A DNA stretch of 64,000 nt from Macrothele yani. Lineage: Eukaryota > Arthropoda > Arachnida > Araneae > Macrothelidae. The notes under the pieces were generated by a model. The model ran no database searches. It was not told the origin of the DNA and worked only from the letters and a program-made list of their open reading frames with translations. Below, in pieces: positions 11,755 through 21,484 of the stretch. Each line of letters starts with the position of its first letter. Within the stretch, counting starts at the first letter, position 1. The DNA is taken from contig CM077010.1 in the NCBI GenBank assembly GCA_039090855.1, positions 51,106,905 to 51,170,904 on the forward strand. The letters are read 5' to 3'. The position numbers and the translations under genes are program-made.

Positions 11755-11900
11755 AACCAAGGCTGTAGCTTCCGGGAGGGCAGGGAGGGCCCTTACCCAC
11801 CCAGAATGGTCATTCCAGGGGCGTAAAGTCATGCTCGGAGGGATATAAAAATAGAAATTGTAACTAAAAAAGAAAGTAACACACCTATCCTGATTCGCAC
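11755..11900 (+). repeat. R1 partial copy
   Basis: Matches the 5' portion of R1: GGGAGGGCAGGG, GAATGGTCATTCCAGG, GGGCGTAAAGTCATGCTC. The rest of the element is missing. Confidence 0.6.
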
Positions 11901-11964
11901 TGCCCAAAAGGGTACAAACTTTCCGCATTTAGAGCATGGTTCTATAGAGCGTATAATATATGCA

Positions 11965-12229
11965 AACCCGACCACCTAAATAAATAATAAAGAAATTGAT
12001 AATATTTATAGTAAAGGTCTAAAGGCTGGATATAAGAAGGATGACATAGACAGAAGACATAGGACTGTAAGAAATCGTATAATGTCAGCAGTAACAAAAT
12101 CGCCTAGTAGGACGCTGAGATACGCAGGATCCATCACATATATCCCAGGCTTTACATATTGATTAAAGAATTTATTACACAAATACAACATATCAATAGC
12201 AGTGAAGTCCCCGACCCCGTCAGCTCATA
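11965..12229 (+). pseudogene. Penelope-like RT C-terminal part, upstream half of a split PLE
   Basis: The frame reads EIDNIYSKGLKAGY, then RNRIMSAVTKSP, LRYAGSITYIPGFTY, a stop, and LKNLLHKYNISIAVKS. This aligns with REITNIINKGV, GSISYIPKFSF and FKNLMKRYGLRIGIKS of the PLE at 15295-16488. It is cut at 12229 by the Tc1-like element, and the endonuclease resumes directly after that element at 13656. One internal stop codon marks it as dead. Confidence 0.85.
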
Positions 12230-13655
12230 CACTGACGGGAAAAAAATCCCAACACCAAGAAGGGGCTGTGTTAGATAAACGACAGTTGGTAGGCGGTGAG
12301 AGTACATTTGTAAGATGACGTCTATGCAAATTTCGCGATCGGCGCATACGTGTGGCGCTGGTAGCGCTCCTCGGAACATGCAAAGGAGGTTTGCTGTAAA
12401 TACGCGCTGTAACGTTCGCAAGCGTTAGTTATCGTTCAGATTCGACGTAGTGTGTTGATTTTAGTTAAGAATGCCTTTAAGAAGACGAAGAAGCCATTAT
12501 CAACAGCTCACGGAGTTTGAACGAGGTCGTGTAATAAGGCTACGAGAAGGTGGATTTTCTTTCTGCAATATTGCAGAACGACTTGGCAGGAATGTAGCCA
12601 CTATGCATGATTGTTGGCAGCGGTGGTCAAAGGAAGGTACTGCCTCAAGAAGACCGGGTTCCGGCCGGCCACGTGGCACTACTGAGAGGGAAGACCGCCG
12701 TGTACGGCGTATGGCCGTGGCGCATCGTACCGCGTCTGCGGCAGCAATTCAAGCTGCAGTTGCCACCACGGTGACACAATGAACTGTTACAAATCGGTTA
12801 CTTGAAGGACAGCTCCGAGCCAGACGTCCTGTAGCGTGCATTCCACTTACTCCAAACCACTGCCGTTTGCGACGTCAGTGGTGTCAAGCTAGAGCTCATT
12901 GGAGGACGGAGTGGAGATCTGTTGTGTTTTCTGATGAAAGACGGTTCTGCCTGGGTGCCAGTGATGGCCGTGCGTTGGTTAGAAGGGGGCCAGGTGAGCG
13001 CCTGCAACCAACCTGTCTGCGGCCGAGACACACTGGACCTACACCTGGAGTTATGGTATGGGGAGCAATTTCCTATGACAGCAGGAGCACTCTCGTGGTT
13101 ATCCCATGCACCCTGACGGCACAGTTGTACGTCGGTCTGGTGATTCAACCTGTTGTGCTGCGATTCATGAACAGCATTCCAGGGGGTGTTTTCCAACAGG
13201 ATAACGCTCGCCCGCATACCGCTGTTGTAACCCACCATGATCTACAGAATGTCGACATGTTGCCATGGCCTGCTAGATCACCAGATCTTTCACCAATCGA
13301 GCACGTATGGGACATCATTGGACGACAACTCCAGCGTCACCCCCAACCAGCATTAACCGTCCCTGTATTGACCGACCAAGTGCAACAGGCATGGAACTCC
13401 ATCCCACAAACTGACATCCAGCACCTGTACGACACAATGCATGAACGTTTGCATGCTTGCATTCAACATTCTGGCGGTTACACCGGTTATTAATGTACCA
13501 GCATTTCACATTTAAAATGGCTCTTCTCGCGCTTACATTAAGCTGTGATTTTGAAACCTTAATCGATTAAATATGTTACCTATACAAATGCATTGCCGCC
13601 ATTTCATTCCTCTACAACTATTTTTTCGTGGTGTTGGGATTTTTTTCCGTCAGTG
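12230..13655 (+). mobile_element. Tc1-like transposon, copy 1, both ends preserved
   Basis: The 1426-bp element is flanked by TA (12228-12229 and 13656-13657). Terminal inverted repeats of about 28 bases begin CACTGACGG and continue through an A run to ATCCCAACACCA. The interior has one transposase frame interrupted by a single TGA. A second copy, 1425 bp and in opposite orientation, lies at 25150-26574. This copy sits inside a Penelope-like element, so it is the younger insertion of the two. Confidence 0.95.
12471..13493 (+). pseudogene. Tc1-like transposase with one in-frame TGA
   Basis: The frame spans about 340 codons from MPLRRRRSHYQQLTEFERGR to GGYTGY and is open except for TGA at 12780-12782, after residue 103. 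N-terminal: paired-type helix-turn-helix (LREGGFSFCNIAERLGRNVATM) and a GSGRPRGTT basic linker. Catalytic: VVFSDERRF (Asp), FQQDNARPH (Asp), SPDLSPIEHVWD (Glu). I count 32 residues between the second Asp and the Glu, against 34 in canonical Tc1. Length is normal for the family. Copy 2 carries TGA at the same codon. Confidence 0.93.
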
Positions 13656-13657
13656 TA

Positions 13658-14100
13658 TAATATCAAGCTGCAAGGAGAGACAATGTGAGATAGAAAAGGC
13701 AGGAGTGTACGCCATACCGTTGGTATATCCTGACCACACGGAAAAGATATATATTGGAATGGCAAAGCGATCCTTGGACATTAGATGTAAAGAACACGTA
13801 CGAAGTGTGAACCAGGACATGCAGAATACAGACCTCGCCAGAGAAGTCATGCATTGCATTGCTCGGCAGCTCCTGTATGGAATAATATTAAAGGAATTGT
13901 CCCTTACACGAATTTTAAAGAGACTGCCATCAGGAAAACAGTGGAAATGCTATCCAGCAAACTGGCATGCAATGATATAGTCTCTACTGAACTACCAATG
14001 GTTTGGCATGCGTTATTTAAAGATGGAAACACATCACGGCGCATGGCATACGTCACTAAAAGAGAAAAACATATCACGGCGCACCGTATAATAGCGTGAT
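13658..14100 (+). pseudogene. Penelope-like GIY-YIG endonuclease, downstream half of the split PLE
   Basis: The reading gives AGVYAIPLVYPD, then YIGMAKRSLDIRCKEH, which are the GVY and YIG strands and the following basic helix of the nuclease. A frameshift near 13855 moves the C-terminal part (APVWNNIKGIVPYTNFKE, CNDIVSTELPMVW) into the next frame. It continues the PLE interrupted at 12229. Confidence 0.85.
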
Positions 14101-14202
14101 AAAAATTCATGTAACATGTTCGTGATGTCTTCCACGTTATTTTCAAAAATCATCTTTGTTCTTTACGTGTTCCAATTCCCTGCATTTTTATGTCTACCAT
14201 TG

Positions 14203-14237
14203 CCTTGGGAAAACCTCCCAGTGGAGTGCGAAAGCTT
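14203..14237 (+). other. conserved stem-loop motif in PLE 3' region
   Basis: CCTTGGGAAAACCTCCCAGT runs into GGAGTGCGAAAGCTT. CTCC and GGAG can pair. The same motif occurs after the PLE at 16733 and, inverted, at 46894. It lies about 100 bases after the endonuclease, in what would be the 3' untranslated region. PLEs are known to carry hammerhead-type ribozymes, but the canonical core is not matched here. Confidence 0.5.
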
Positions 14238-14325
14238 TGCGAATCTTTATGCTGACTACACCACAAAAATAAACGGATTTAATACGCTATATGCGTTTCA
14301 TTATTATGAAAGTTAAACCATTCAG

Positions 14326-14580
14326 TGTTTCGTTTTTAAGACTTAACTTAATCTCGTACAGTATTCCACTCAGTTAACTAGAGTAGAGTGTAACATACAC
14401 AATGAGGTGTGAACATCTCGTATCCATGATTTCCAAAATAGTGAATGGAGACATGGAAAACAATATTCTGATAAGCCTGACCTCTATGACCTTTCCGAAC
14501 ATGTCGTTGTGATGAAGAGCTAATTAATCATTTGTGATCTGCTGCAAGAAGTCCCTCAGAGCGTTTAACCTTGAATGACC
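14326..14580 (+). repeat. R1 partial copy, directly upstream of a PLE
   Basis: Matches the middle of R1 (CAGTTAACTAGAG, GAGGTGTGAACATC, AGAGCTAATTAAT, CAGAGCGTTTAA). It stops where the PLE coding frame begins at 14575-14581, so the PLE either inserted into R1 or is 5'-truncated there. Confidence 0.6.
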
Positions 14581-16583
14581 ATGCAAGAGAAACATAGAAA
14601 AAAGTTATGTATTTTATCCAAAGCACAACAGAAGCAAACTGCGAACTACAAAGTACCATTTGTTAATGTGTCAACAAAGATCCTGTCAAGCGAGGAAGTA
14701 AATATACTTTAGAGGTGCCCGAAATTTTGCCTCGCAACCAAGCCCAGCATCAAGCAGATCATCCCAGAACTGGAATCAGCTATCGGAAAACTTTCGTCCA
14801 CAGAACAAGAACCAGTAAGACATTTCTCATCCGCGAAGCTGAGGAAGACCATCTTACCAAGCATGAAGCATGACATAAGAGCGTGGAGAACCCTGAAGGA
14901 TCTAAAACGGGATGAATCAGGAACTATTACGCTCACTGACAAGTTCGATCAGATATCCTTAATGAACAAAACAGACTACGTCACTGAGTTAAACAGTTTC
15001 ATAGCGGACACATCTTCTCTGGAAACTAAAGCAAGCCCTACGAACGCTCTTGTTAGTAAAGTGAATGGCCTAACCAAATGGAAGCACTTACCTGATAGCA
15101 TCAAAAGAGCGGCCATTATTCCACCGGGACCATCCATTCCTCCCCTGTATGGCAGACTGAAGCACCATAAACCTGACCTTAAACTCAGACCCATTGTTAG
15201 CAAAATAAGAGCGCCAACGTATTACGTAGAGAAAGAGCTGGCTAGCTTCCTAAAAACATATCTACCTGCCTCCTAATACGTCCTACGCTCGACTGTGGAC
15301 TTTATAAGCGGAATAAAAGACACAAGTTTGGATAAGAAGGAGGTTATGGTTAGTTTCGACGTGACATCATTGTACCCGTCAATCCCGGTCAAAGAAGCGT
15401 GTGACAACCTAGAGAACTTTCTTACCAGAGATGGTGAACAAACTCCGGAGGCAGGGCAAGACATACGAAGGGTGTTGGACCTGGTTTTAAGCAATAACTA
15501 CTTCCAGTTCCTAGAAACACACTACAAGCAGACAAATAGTGCCCCCATGGGGTCTCCAATATCAGGAGTTCTCGCGGAAGCTGTCCTACGCCCGCTAGAG
15601 GAAAATATCTTCTCAAGCAGTGGCAAGAAACCGAAATTGTGGCTTAGATATGTGGACGATGTGCTCTTAATTTGGCAACATGACGACAGAGACCTCGAGG
15701 AATTTCGACAGCGAATCAACACCATCCACCCCTCCATAAAATTCACGTATGAAAAGGAAAAAGACGGGAAGCTTCCGTTTCTTGACGCTGAGATAAGCAG
15801 ATCCCAAGATAGCCGCTTATGCTCCACCGTATATTACAAACCAACAACGGTGCCAAATTTCATCCCTCCTAAGTCCGTATCCCCTAGCTCATATAAAATG
15901 GCGGCATTCCGTACCCACTTCAATAGAGCAATCACGATTTGCTCCACCAAAGAAACGAGGGACAGAGAAATAACAAATATCATCAACAAAGGGGTCACTG
16001 CTATATTCTCCGAACGGACACTGCGATCCATCTCACACAAGATGATAACCATCAGGAACCACAAGACACCACGCCCAGGAGTCGGCAACTTGCAGTTTTC
16101 TGGATCCATTTCATACATCCCGAAATTTTCGTTTGTGTTCAAGAACCTTATGAAGCGCTATGGATTACGCATTGGAATTAAATCATTAATGGCCATCGCC
16201 ACAGCAACAAGAAATACGTATAAGGACCCTGACGTGAATTCTGGAGCTGGGGTGTATGACATATCATTACAAAATCCATATGGCTTGTCTCGATCATACA
16301 TCGGAATGACCAAAAGATCCCTTACAATTAGGGGAAAAGAACACATAAGGGACATTAAAGCAGGAAAAACACAAACAGCGCTTTGCAAAGAAGTAGCCCA
16401 ATATGACGCCGTACCGGTATGGAAAAACATGAAGAGGATCGCTCTATACACTGACTACAAAGGAACACTGACTACAAAGGAACACTGACTAGAGAAAGCA
16501 TGGAAATATCCATGCACCCCAACCCTTGCAACGAGAGCCCTTCCCTCGAACTCTCGGCTGCGTGGAAGATTCTATTGAAATAG
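14575..16583 (+). pseudogene. Penelope-like retroelement, RT plus GIY-YIG endonuclease, nearly complete
   Basis: One frame runs from ATG 14575 to about 16475, broken only by TAG at 14710-14712 and TAA at 15274-15276. The N-terminal region reads VNVSTKILSSEEVNI and FCLATKPSIKQIIPELE. RT motifs: LYGRLKHHKPD, VSFDVTSLYPSIPV, NSAPMGSPISGVLAE, LRYVDDVLLIW with an intact YVDD, and KLPFLDAEI. The C-terminal endonuclease has AGVYDISL then YIGMTKRSLTIRGKEH. A 17-bp tandem duplication near 16452-16485 shifts the frame, so the expected last ~35 codons, ending at TAG 16581, are out of frame. The best-preserved PLE in the window. Confidence 0.93.
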
Positions 16584-16732
16584 AACATTAAGGGGGAAAG
16601 GAGAGAGAATGTTTGAAAGGTAGATCACGAGACACCACCTTCCGCGAGACGCAATATCACCTAGACACGTAGTAGATACGCGTTCCAAGATTTCAAATTA
16701 TCGTCGTTCCCGAAATTATTCTTGCGTTCACT

Positions 16733-16770
16733 GGCCTTGGAAAAGCCTCCCGTTCGGAGTGTGAAAGCTT
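16733..16770 (+). other. PLE 3' stem-loop motif, second copy
   Basis: CCTTGGAAAAGCCTCCC, a short loop, then GGAGTGTGAAAGCTT, located 150 bases after the PLE coding end. The position relative to the ORF matches the copy at 14203. Confidence 0.5.
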
Positions 16771-16913
16771 ACACTTAGTCGTTGTATGTTTTATAAATAG
16801 TTACACCATTTAATACGGAATAAATACTTCAAATTGTAACATAAGTTATTAAAAGAGAGAGGGAATTGTTGGCGTAATAAAAAGCAACTTAATTCTTGAA
16901 CATTCTTCTTTTA

Positions 16914-17518
16914 GGTGTTTCCACCTAAAACCTCTGCCTTATGTTTCCAATGGTAAAACTTCTGTACATATTTTCTTCGCAATTAATATATTCCCAAGGA
17001 TGAAAATTTGCACATCGATAAAACTAACTTTAAGTCATAGCATGAGATACCTAATACTTGCTAAAACATAACCATAACTAAGCAATCCAACATTTGTTTG
17101 TCTAATGACGTCATCAATGTACAAGTCGCGCCATCTATTAATAGATCTGAACACTGCTCAAAGAAAAATGATTAATTTTTAATACAATAATGGTTATGTT
17201 TTAGCAAGTATTAAGTATCCCATGCTATAACTTCAAGTTAGTTTTATCGATGTGCAAATTTTCATCCTTGGGAATACATTAATTGCGAAGAAAATGTGTA
17301 AACAAATTTATGACGAAGTAAATTTCTCCATCATCTTTGTCCACGCCGGGCATCGAAACCGGGTCCTATCATTCCGGAATAAGTGGCTTTCCCAACTGAG
17401 CTACGCGGACGTATGCTCTCGCTGCTATCTGCCTTTATCTCATGTGCGTCCTGCGGTGCAGGAACGTCACAAGTTTTACCACTGGAATCATAAGGCAGAA
17501 ATTTTAGGTGGAACCACT
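16914..17518. mobile_element. palindromic MITE, copy 1, split by a tRNA-like unit
   Basis: The ends are GGTGTTTCCACCTAAAA and TTTTAGGTGGAACCAC, with complementary arms of about 165 bases around a ~110-base centre containing TGACGTCATCAATGTACA. TTAA follows the right end. The right arm is interrupted at 17309-17470 by a tRNA-like unit. No coding capacity. The class is inferred from ends and the TTAA border. Confidence 0.8.
17309..17470 (-). mobile_element. tRNA-like unit, solo copy
   Basis: On the minus strand it holds a cloverleaf-like segment GTCCGCGTAGCTCAGTTGGG with a B box GGTTTCGATGCC (degenerate), preceded by ~60 bases containing CATGAGATAAAGGCAG. It interrupts MITE sequence that is continuous in the copy at 35.3 kb, so its limits are well defined. 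Confidence 0.75.
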
Positions 17519-17868
17519 TTAATCTTTGGTTTACGTTGGAACGGCAAATCCGATATGCAGCGGCTCAACCACGTAACTTTAAAGAGTGAAATGATCTACT
17601 GGTTATCTGTTATTACCAGATACCACAAGACACCTTCAGAAATTTTGTATCGTCCATGCCTCTCTGGGTAAAAGCTGTTTTGGCGACACGAAGAGCACCA
17701 ACATCATATTAGGCAGGAGGTCATAAAGTTTTGCTGCTTATTATTATAGTAGGAAGATAAGCAAGCTCAGTGAGGGATTCCATACTGTACCATTTGTATA
17801 TCCAATGTCATAGAAACTGAACTGCATTGTGAATGATTTCGACCAACAAATACCTTTTTCCCCCTCAG

Positions 17869-18007
17869 GGTACATCGGCGCTTAGTATCAACTTACGAGA
17901 GCGCATCTCTGAGACGTTTCGACATGGGAAGAGTGGACAACATTCGTGCTGCTACATCAGAAGCTTTGGAATGGATTAAGGCCATGTGTGACAGCCCTGA
18001 ATTGACG
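17869..18007 (+). CDS. ChAT: choline O-acetyltransferase, internal exon a
   Basis: The acceptor is CCCCCTCAG and the donor ACG|GTGAGT. The exon starts with one base of a split codon, then encodes [40 protein letters not shown] and DSPELT, and ends on a complete codon. TYESASxRRF is the signature of the carnitine/choline acyltransferase family. GRVDN carries Val and Asn where carnitine acetyltransferases have Thr and Thr, which favours choline as substrate. EALEWxKAMC resembles insect ChAT. The enzyme makes acetylcholine from choline and acetyl-CoA in cholinergic neurons. The preceding exon was not found. Confidence 0.93.
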
Positions 18008-18424
18008 GTGAGTGGAAATCTTTTCCCAGCTCAATAATACTAAACTGAGATACTGCGAGAGAAGCGTCGTAATCTCTGTAAGACTTTGGCTGCAGAATGG
18101 TAGGCGTGCTGTCATGCAGTTGAATGCATAAAATCGACTAAAAATATATTGCACAGTCCGCTGCTCTTAATTCTCACGGAATATTCAAATATTGTTCGAT
18201 CGCTGACTTTCTGCATTTGTGTATTCAAAATTAAAGTGCAATAGCTCTTCAAGAACTAAATCCATCCAACACTCAAAGTAATAACTTTTTGGCTGTCCCC
18301 GATGGCCAAGTGTAGAGCAGAGTTGGAAACAGGTCAAAAATTTTGGACCTGGGCACGGCCGTCATATAATTTATACCCGACTTGGACCTGACCCGGACAA
18401 ATTTTCTTTGAGCTATAAATTCAA

Positions 18425-18690
18425 ATATATGATCATCATCATCATCATTGTCAATAATTATTAATCCACGCTGGATGAAGGTCTCCCCCAAGTTTTTCTA
18501 GCCCAAGACATTCCACAACGGATTGCCTTGGTCTAGTCTCCTTCATCCACCCATCTCCCACGTGGTCTTCTTCTGAGTCTTTCTCTGTCCCTTGGAATCC
18601 AATCAAAAATTTAGGTTGTCCATCGGTGGTCCGTCCTTCTGACAATATGTCCCCCGTCTCATTGCTCGTTCTTGACAGACGTGGTGTTGG
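18425..18690 (-). mobile_element. RTE-type LINE, 3' end fragment
   Basis: On the minus strand, the coding end TTDGQPKFLIGFQGTEKDSE is followed by LGGDLHPAWINNY and a (GATGAT)n-type tail at 18428-18447. The same 3' end occurs at 36.99 kb and 44.1 kb. RTE-clade LINEs typically end in short tandem trinucleotide tails. Confidence 0.8.
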
Positions 18691-18734
18691 TGGATCCTAC
18701 ATTTTATGCATTCTAGTGTGATACACCAGGCCCC

Positions 18735-18954
18735 CTGCCGTCCCGGTGGCGCAGTGGTCTAAGCGATGGCCTCTGATCATTCGTCCAAAAGGAGTCCGGG
18801 TTCGAATCCCGGTGAGGCATGGATGTTGTGTTTGTCTTACGGCACTGGCTCTCTCCCTTCCCTGGAACCAGTGACCCTAAATTAGGGACGGGCGACTGCT
18901 TATAGCCCATTGAGTTGCTCACGGTGGTCGTTAAAATTCCAATCAAAAAAAAAA
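18735..18954 (+). mobile_element. SINE-A copy, 12-bp target duplication
   Basis: Full-length head and body. ACACCAGGCCCC at 18723-18734 and ACACCTGGCCCC at 18955-18966 flank it, with one mismatch. It lies upstream of the gag-like ORF, possibly within that element's 5' region. Confidence 0.92.
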
Positions 18955-19135
18955 ACACCTGGCCCCGCACTCACCGGTTGCGTGTCCCGCCTATTGTTTA
19001 AAGGTACTGTGTACGTTTTGAGCTACTTTTCTGCGATATCGTTCATATTCCTCCGTTTTCATATCGTTAGCTCGTTTGTTTACGTTTGGAAGCTGCCAAC
19101 ATGGCGGCTTCCGGTCTGTCCTCATCATCTCTGGG

Positions 19136-19349
19136 TGCCGCCCGGTGACGCAGTGGTCTAAGCGATGGCCTCTGGTCATTCGTCCAAAAGGGGTCCGGGT
19201 TCGAATCCTGGTGAGGCATGGTTGTTGTGTTTGTCTTACGGCACTGGCTCTCTCCCTTCCTTGGAACCCGTGAGTCAAAATTAGGGACGGGCGACTGCTT
19301 ATAGCCCATTGAGTTGCTCACGGCGGTCGTTAAACCTCCAATCAAAAAA
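19136..19349 (+). mobile_element. SINE-A copy inside the gag-like ORF
   Basis: ATCTCTGGG flanks it at 19127-19135 and 19350-19358. It splits codon 12 of the ORF; removing the SINE and one duplication restores the frame exactly. Confidence 0.93.
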
Positions 19350-20082
19350 ATCTCTGGGCGTGGAGGATGAACGTCACGTCTCACTTCCCACGTCGATGAT
19401 AGTTCATGTACTCTCGTCCTCAGATGTGTCTGCTCAGGCGCCTTCCCAGCTTCCTGGTACTCCTGATCTGCTGCCTTCACTTGACTTGGATGCGCCTCCT
19501 TCTTCTGCTTTTGCCGTTGCCTCGTTTCCCTCCCTGGGTACTTCTGGGACTACTGTCTTGCCATCAGACTGTGCACCTCTCCCTCACTGCCTTCTGTGCC
19601 AGCCGGCTCAGCAGACTTCTCTTTCGAGGAAATCATTTGCTTCTTCAGTGCAGCGATGCTCTGCTTCTCCGTCAGCTTCTCCTCAACCTGATGGTCTCTT
19701 GCAATCAACACCTAGTATTCAGGTATCCAACCATAAGGTGAAGGTAACGATTGATGAAAATTCGCAGATTTGCAGTGAGTTCCATAATTTTTTGGATATC
19801 GTGTTTTTTCATGCCTTACCGAATACTCCTTTGCCACGCTACATGGAGGCCCTCTCAGGTCATGTGTCGTCCGCTTATATTGCCCGAATTTCTCGTATCC
19901 CTCAGGGTATCTCAGTGCAGTTCCAGCGCAAGGAGGATGCTGACTTTTTTGTTGCACACGGACTTTCGATTGGAACAAATCATCTCATCCCCTCGCCTCT
20001 TTTCAAGCGTCAGGTGAACATCACGTTCTATGCTGTTCCACAGGAAGTGCCTGATACTGCGCTTCCTCTCCATGTCAAGCAT

Positions 20083-20296
20083 GCCGCCCCGGTGGCGCAG
20101 TGGTCTAAGGCGTTGGCCTCTGATCATTCGTCCGTAAGGGGTCCGGGTTCGAATCCCGGTCAGTCATGGATGTTGTGTTTGTCTTACGGCACTGGCTCTC
20201 TCCCTTCCCTGGAACCAGTGACCCTAAATTAGGGACGGGCGACTGCTTATAGCCCATTGAGTTGCTCACGGTGGTCGTTAAACCTCCAAAAAAAAA
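20083..20296 (+). mobile_element. SINE-A copy inside the gag-like ORF
   Basis: ATGTCAAGCAT flanks it at 20072-20082 and 20297-20307. The inserted length including one duplication is 225 bases, so the outer frame is kept but the SINE brings a stop codon (20230-20232). Confidence 0.95.
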
Positions 20297-21484
20297 ATGT
20301 CAAGCATTTTTGTAAAATTGTGGGCAAGGTTCATCGCCTTTCTGACGCTCTACGCGGATCTCGATTTGCACATGCTACAGGACCTCGCCGTCAGTTGGTC
20401 GTCTTTGCCATTGAGAAAGCCTTGGCGGATTGTCCTTCAGAGGATACTGTTGAAATTGACTCACGGACGTACAATTTCAAGGTTTTCACCACCCACTATT
20501 GTACTGACTGTCTTACCCAGGATCACACCACTGCCTCCTGTGTGCGCCTACGTGGTCTTTCTTCCAGCTCGCATCCCAATGCCGATCACATTGGTCCTTC
20601 TAACATACTCTCTTCCAGTGTTTTACCTGACGCGGCCTCTCCTTCTCTCCATCAGACGCACCTTCCAGTCAAGGACAATGATCCCGTTCCTCCTCTTCCG
20701 CACCGTACGTTAGTACATCCTCCTTCTGGGTTAGCAGAGATGTCTTCCACTACTTATGTGTCAAGTGGTGCTTCGGCACTCCGGCCGACTTCCTCCGTGT
20801 GTCTTGCATATCGGATCTACAACTGCGACCATGTCTGCTGTTCCCCTGTTGTCGCACCTTCCTGCTGCCTCGGCTGATGCTCCAGTGTCCAGCGATGCTG
20901 ATCGGGTACATACTGATTCCTCGACGCAACTTGTGTTCTCGTCCTCGTTTCGGGTATTCTTCTAGATCCGCAAATGAATTCATCCGCCTCAACTTCGTCT
21001 TCAAAACGAACTGGAACTTCCAAAGGTTCTGTGAAACAGAAAAAGGTAAAACATCTTTCTGCTACTCTTTCTGTGGCCTCATCTAGTCTTCCCGATGTTT
21101 CCTGTTCCAATGCTTCTCCGCCTGATGATTCCTCGAACAGTACGCATCTCCGTTCTGGTTCTGTCAATCCTCTCTCAGATGATGAGCTTATACAGGCCAT
21201 TGAAAAGTTTCCTATAGTTCCTGGACAGACAGCAGCTCTTCTGCCTCTTCCAAACTGCTGGTACAGTTGTCTGTACTGAAGAATTTCTCCACTTACCTAA
21301 TCTTGATCTGTGTGTGGCGGTGATGCAATTTGAAGCTTGTGTGTCATTTTTCAAATCTCTGAGTGTCACAAATCCTAGGTACCATATTTTCGTGAGACGA
21401 CACACTCGCCGTCTCTCCTCCTTGAAAGACCTCCCTGAGAAACAATTTTTTGATACCTTACTCCTTCAAACCGATGAACTTTAG

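Larger units (their letters stand above)
19101..21484 (+). pseudogene. gag-like zinc-knuckle ORF of a retroelement, broken by two SINEs
   Basis: ATG 19101 (context CAACATGG) begins MAASGLSSSSLGVEDE. Ignoring two SINE-A insertions with their target duplications, the frame continues to about 20.8 kb. It has a Ser/Pro-rich N-terminal region, a folded-looking core (PRYMEALSGHVSSAYIARIS, FYAVPQEVPD, RQLVVFAIEKAL), a CCHC knuckle YCTDCLTQDHTTASC, and then a Ser/Thr-rich region. A frame change occurs between about 20.8 and 20.97 kb. A last part (CVAVMQFEACVSFFKSLSV, RRHTRRLSSLKDLPEKQF) reaches TAG at 21482-21484 after another shift. About 645 codons in all. No reverse transcriptase follows. Most likely a LINE ORF1-type protein; the family is not identified. 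Confidence 0.7.

Noticed and set aside
11476..11800. Small ORFs with runs of His-Thr or Val-Cys
   Set aside because: They translate a CA microsatellite and SINE-A.
12798..13238. A minus-strand gene opposite the Tc1 transposase
   Set aside because: It is the mirror frame of the conserved transposase; it recurs opposite copy 2 for the same reason.
14203..14237. A canonical hammerhead ribozyme
   Set aside because: No CTGATGA core and no clear cleavage triplet next to a closing stem I. Kept only as a hammerhead-like layout to be tested.
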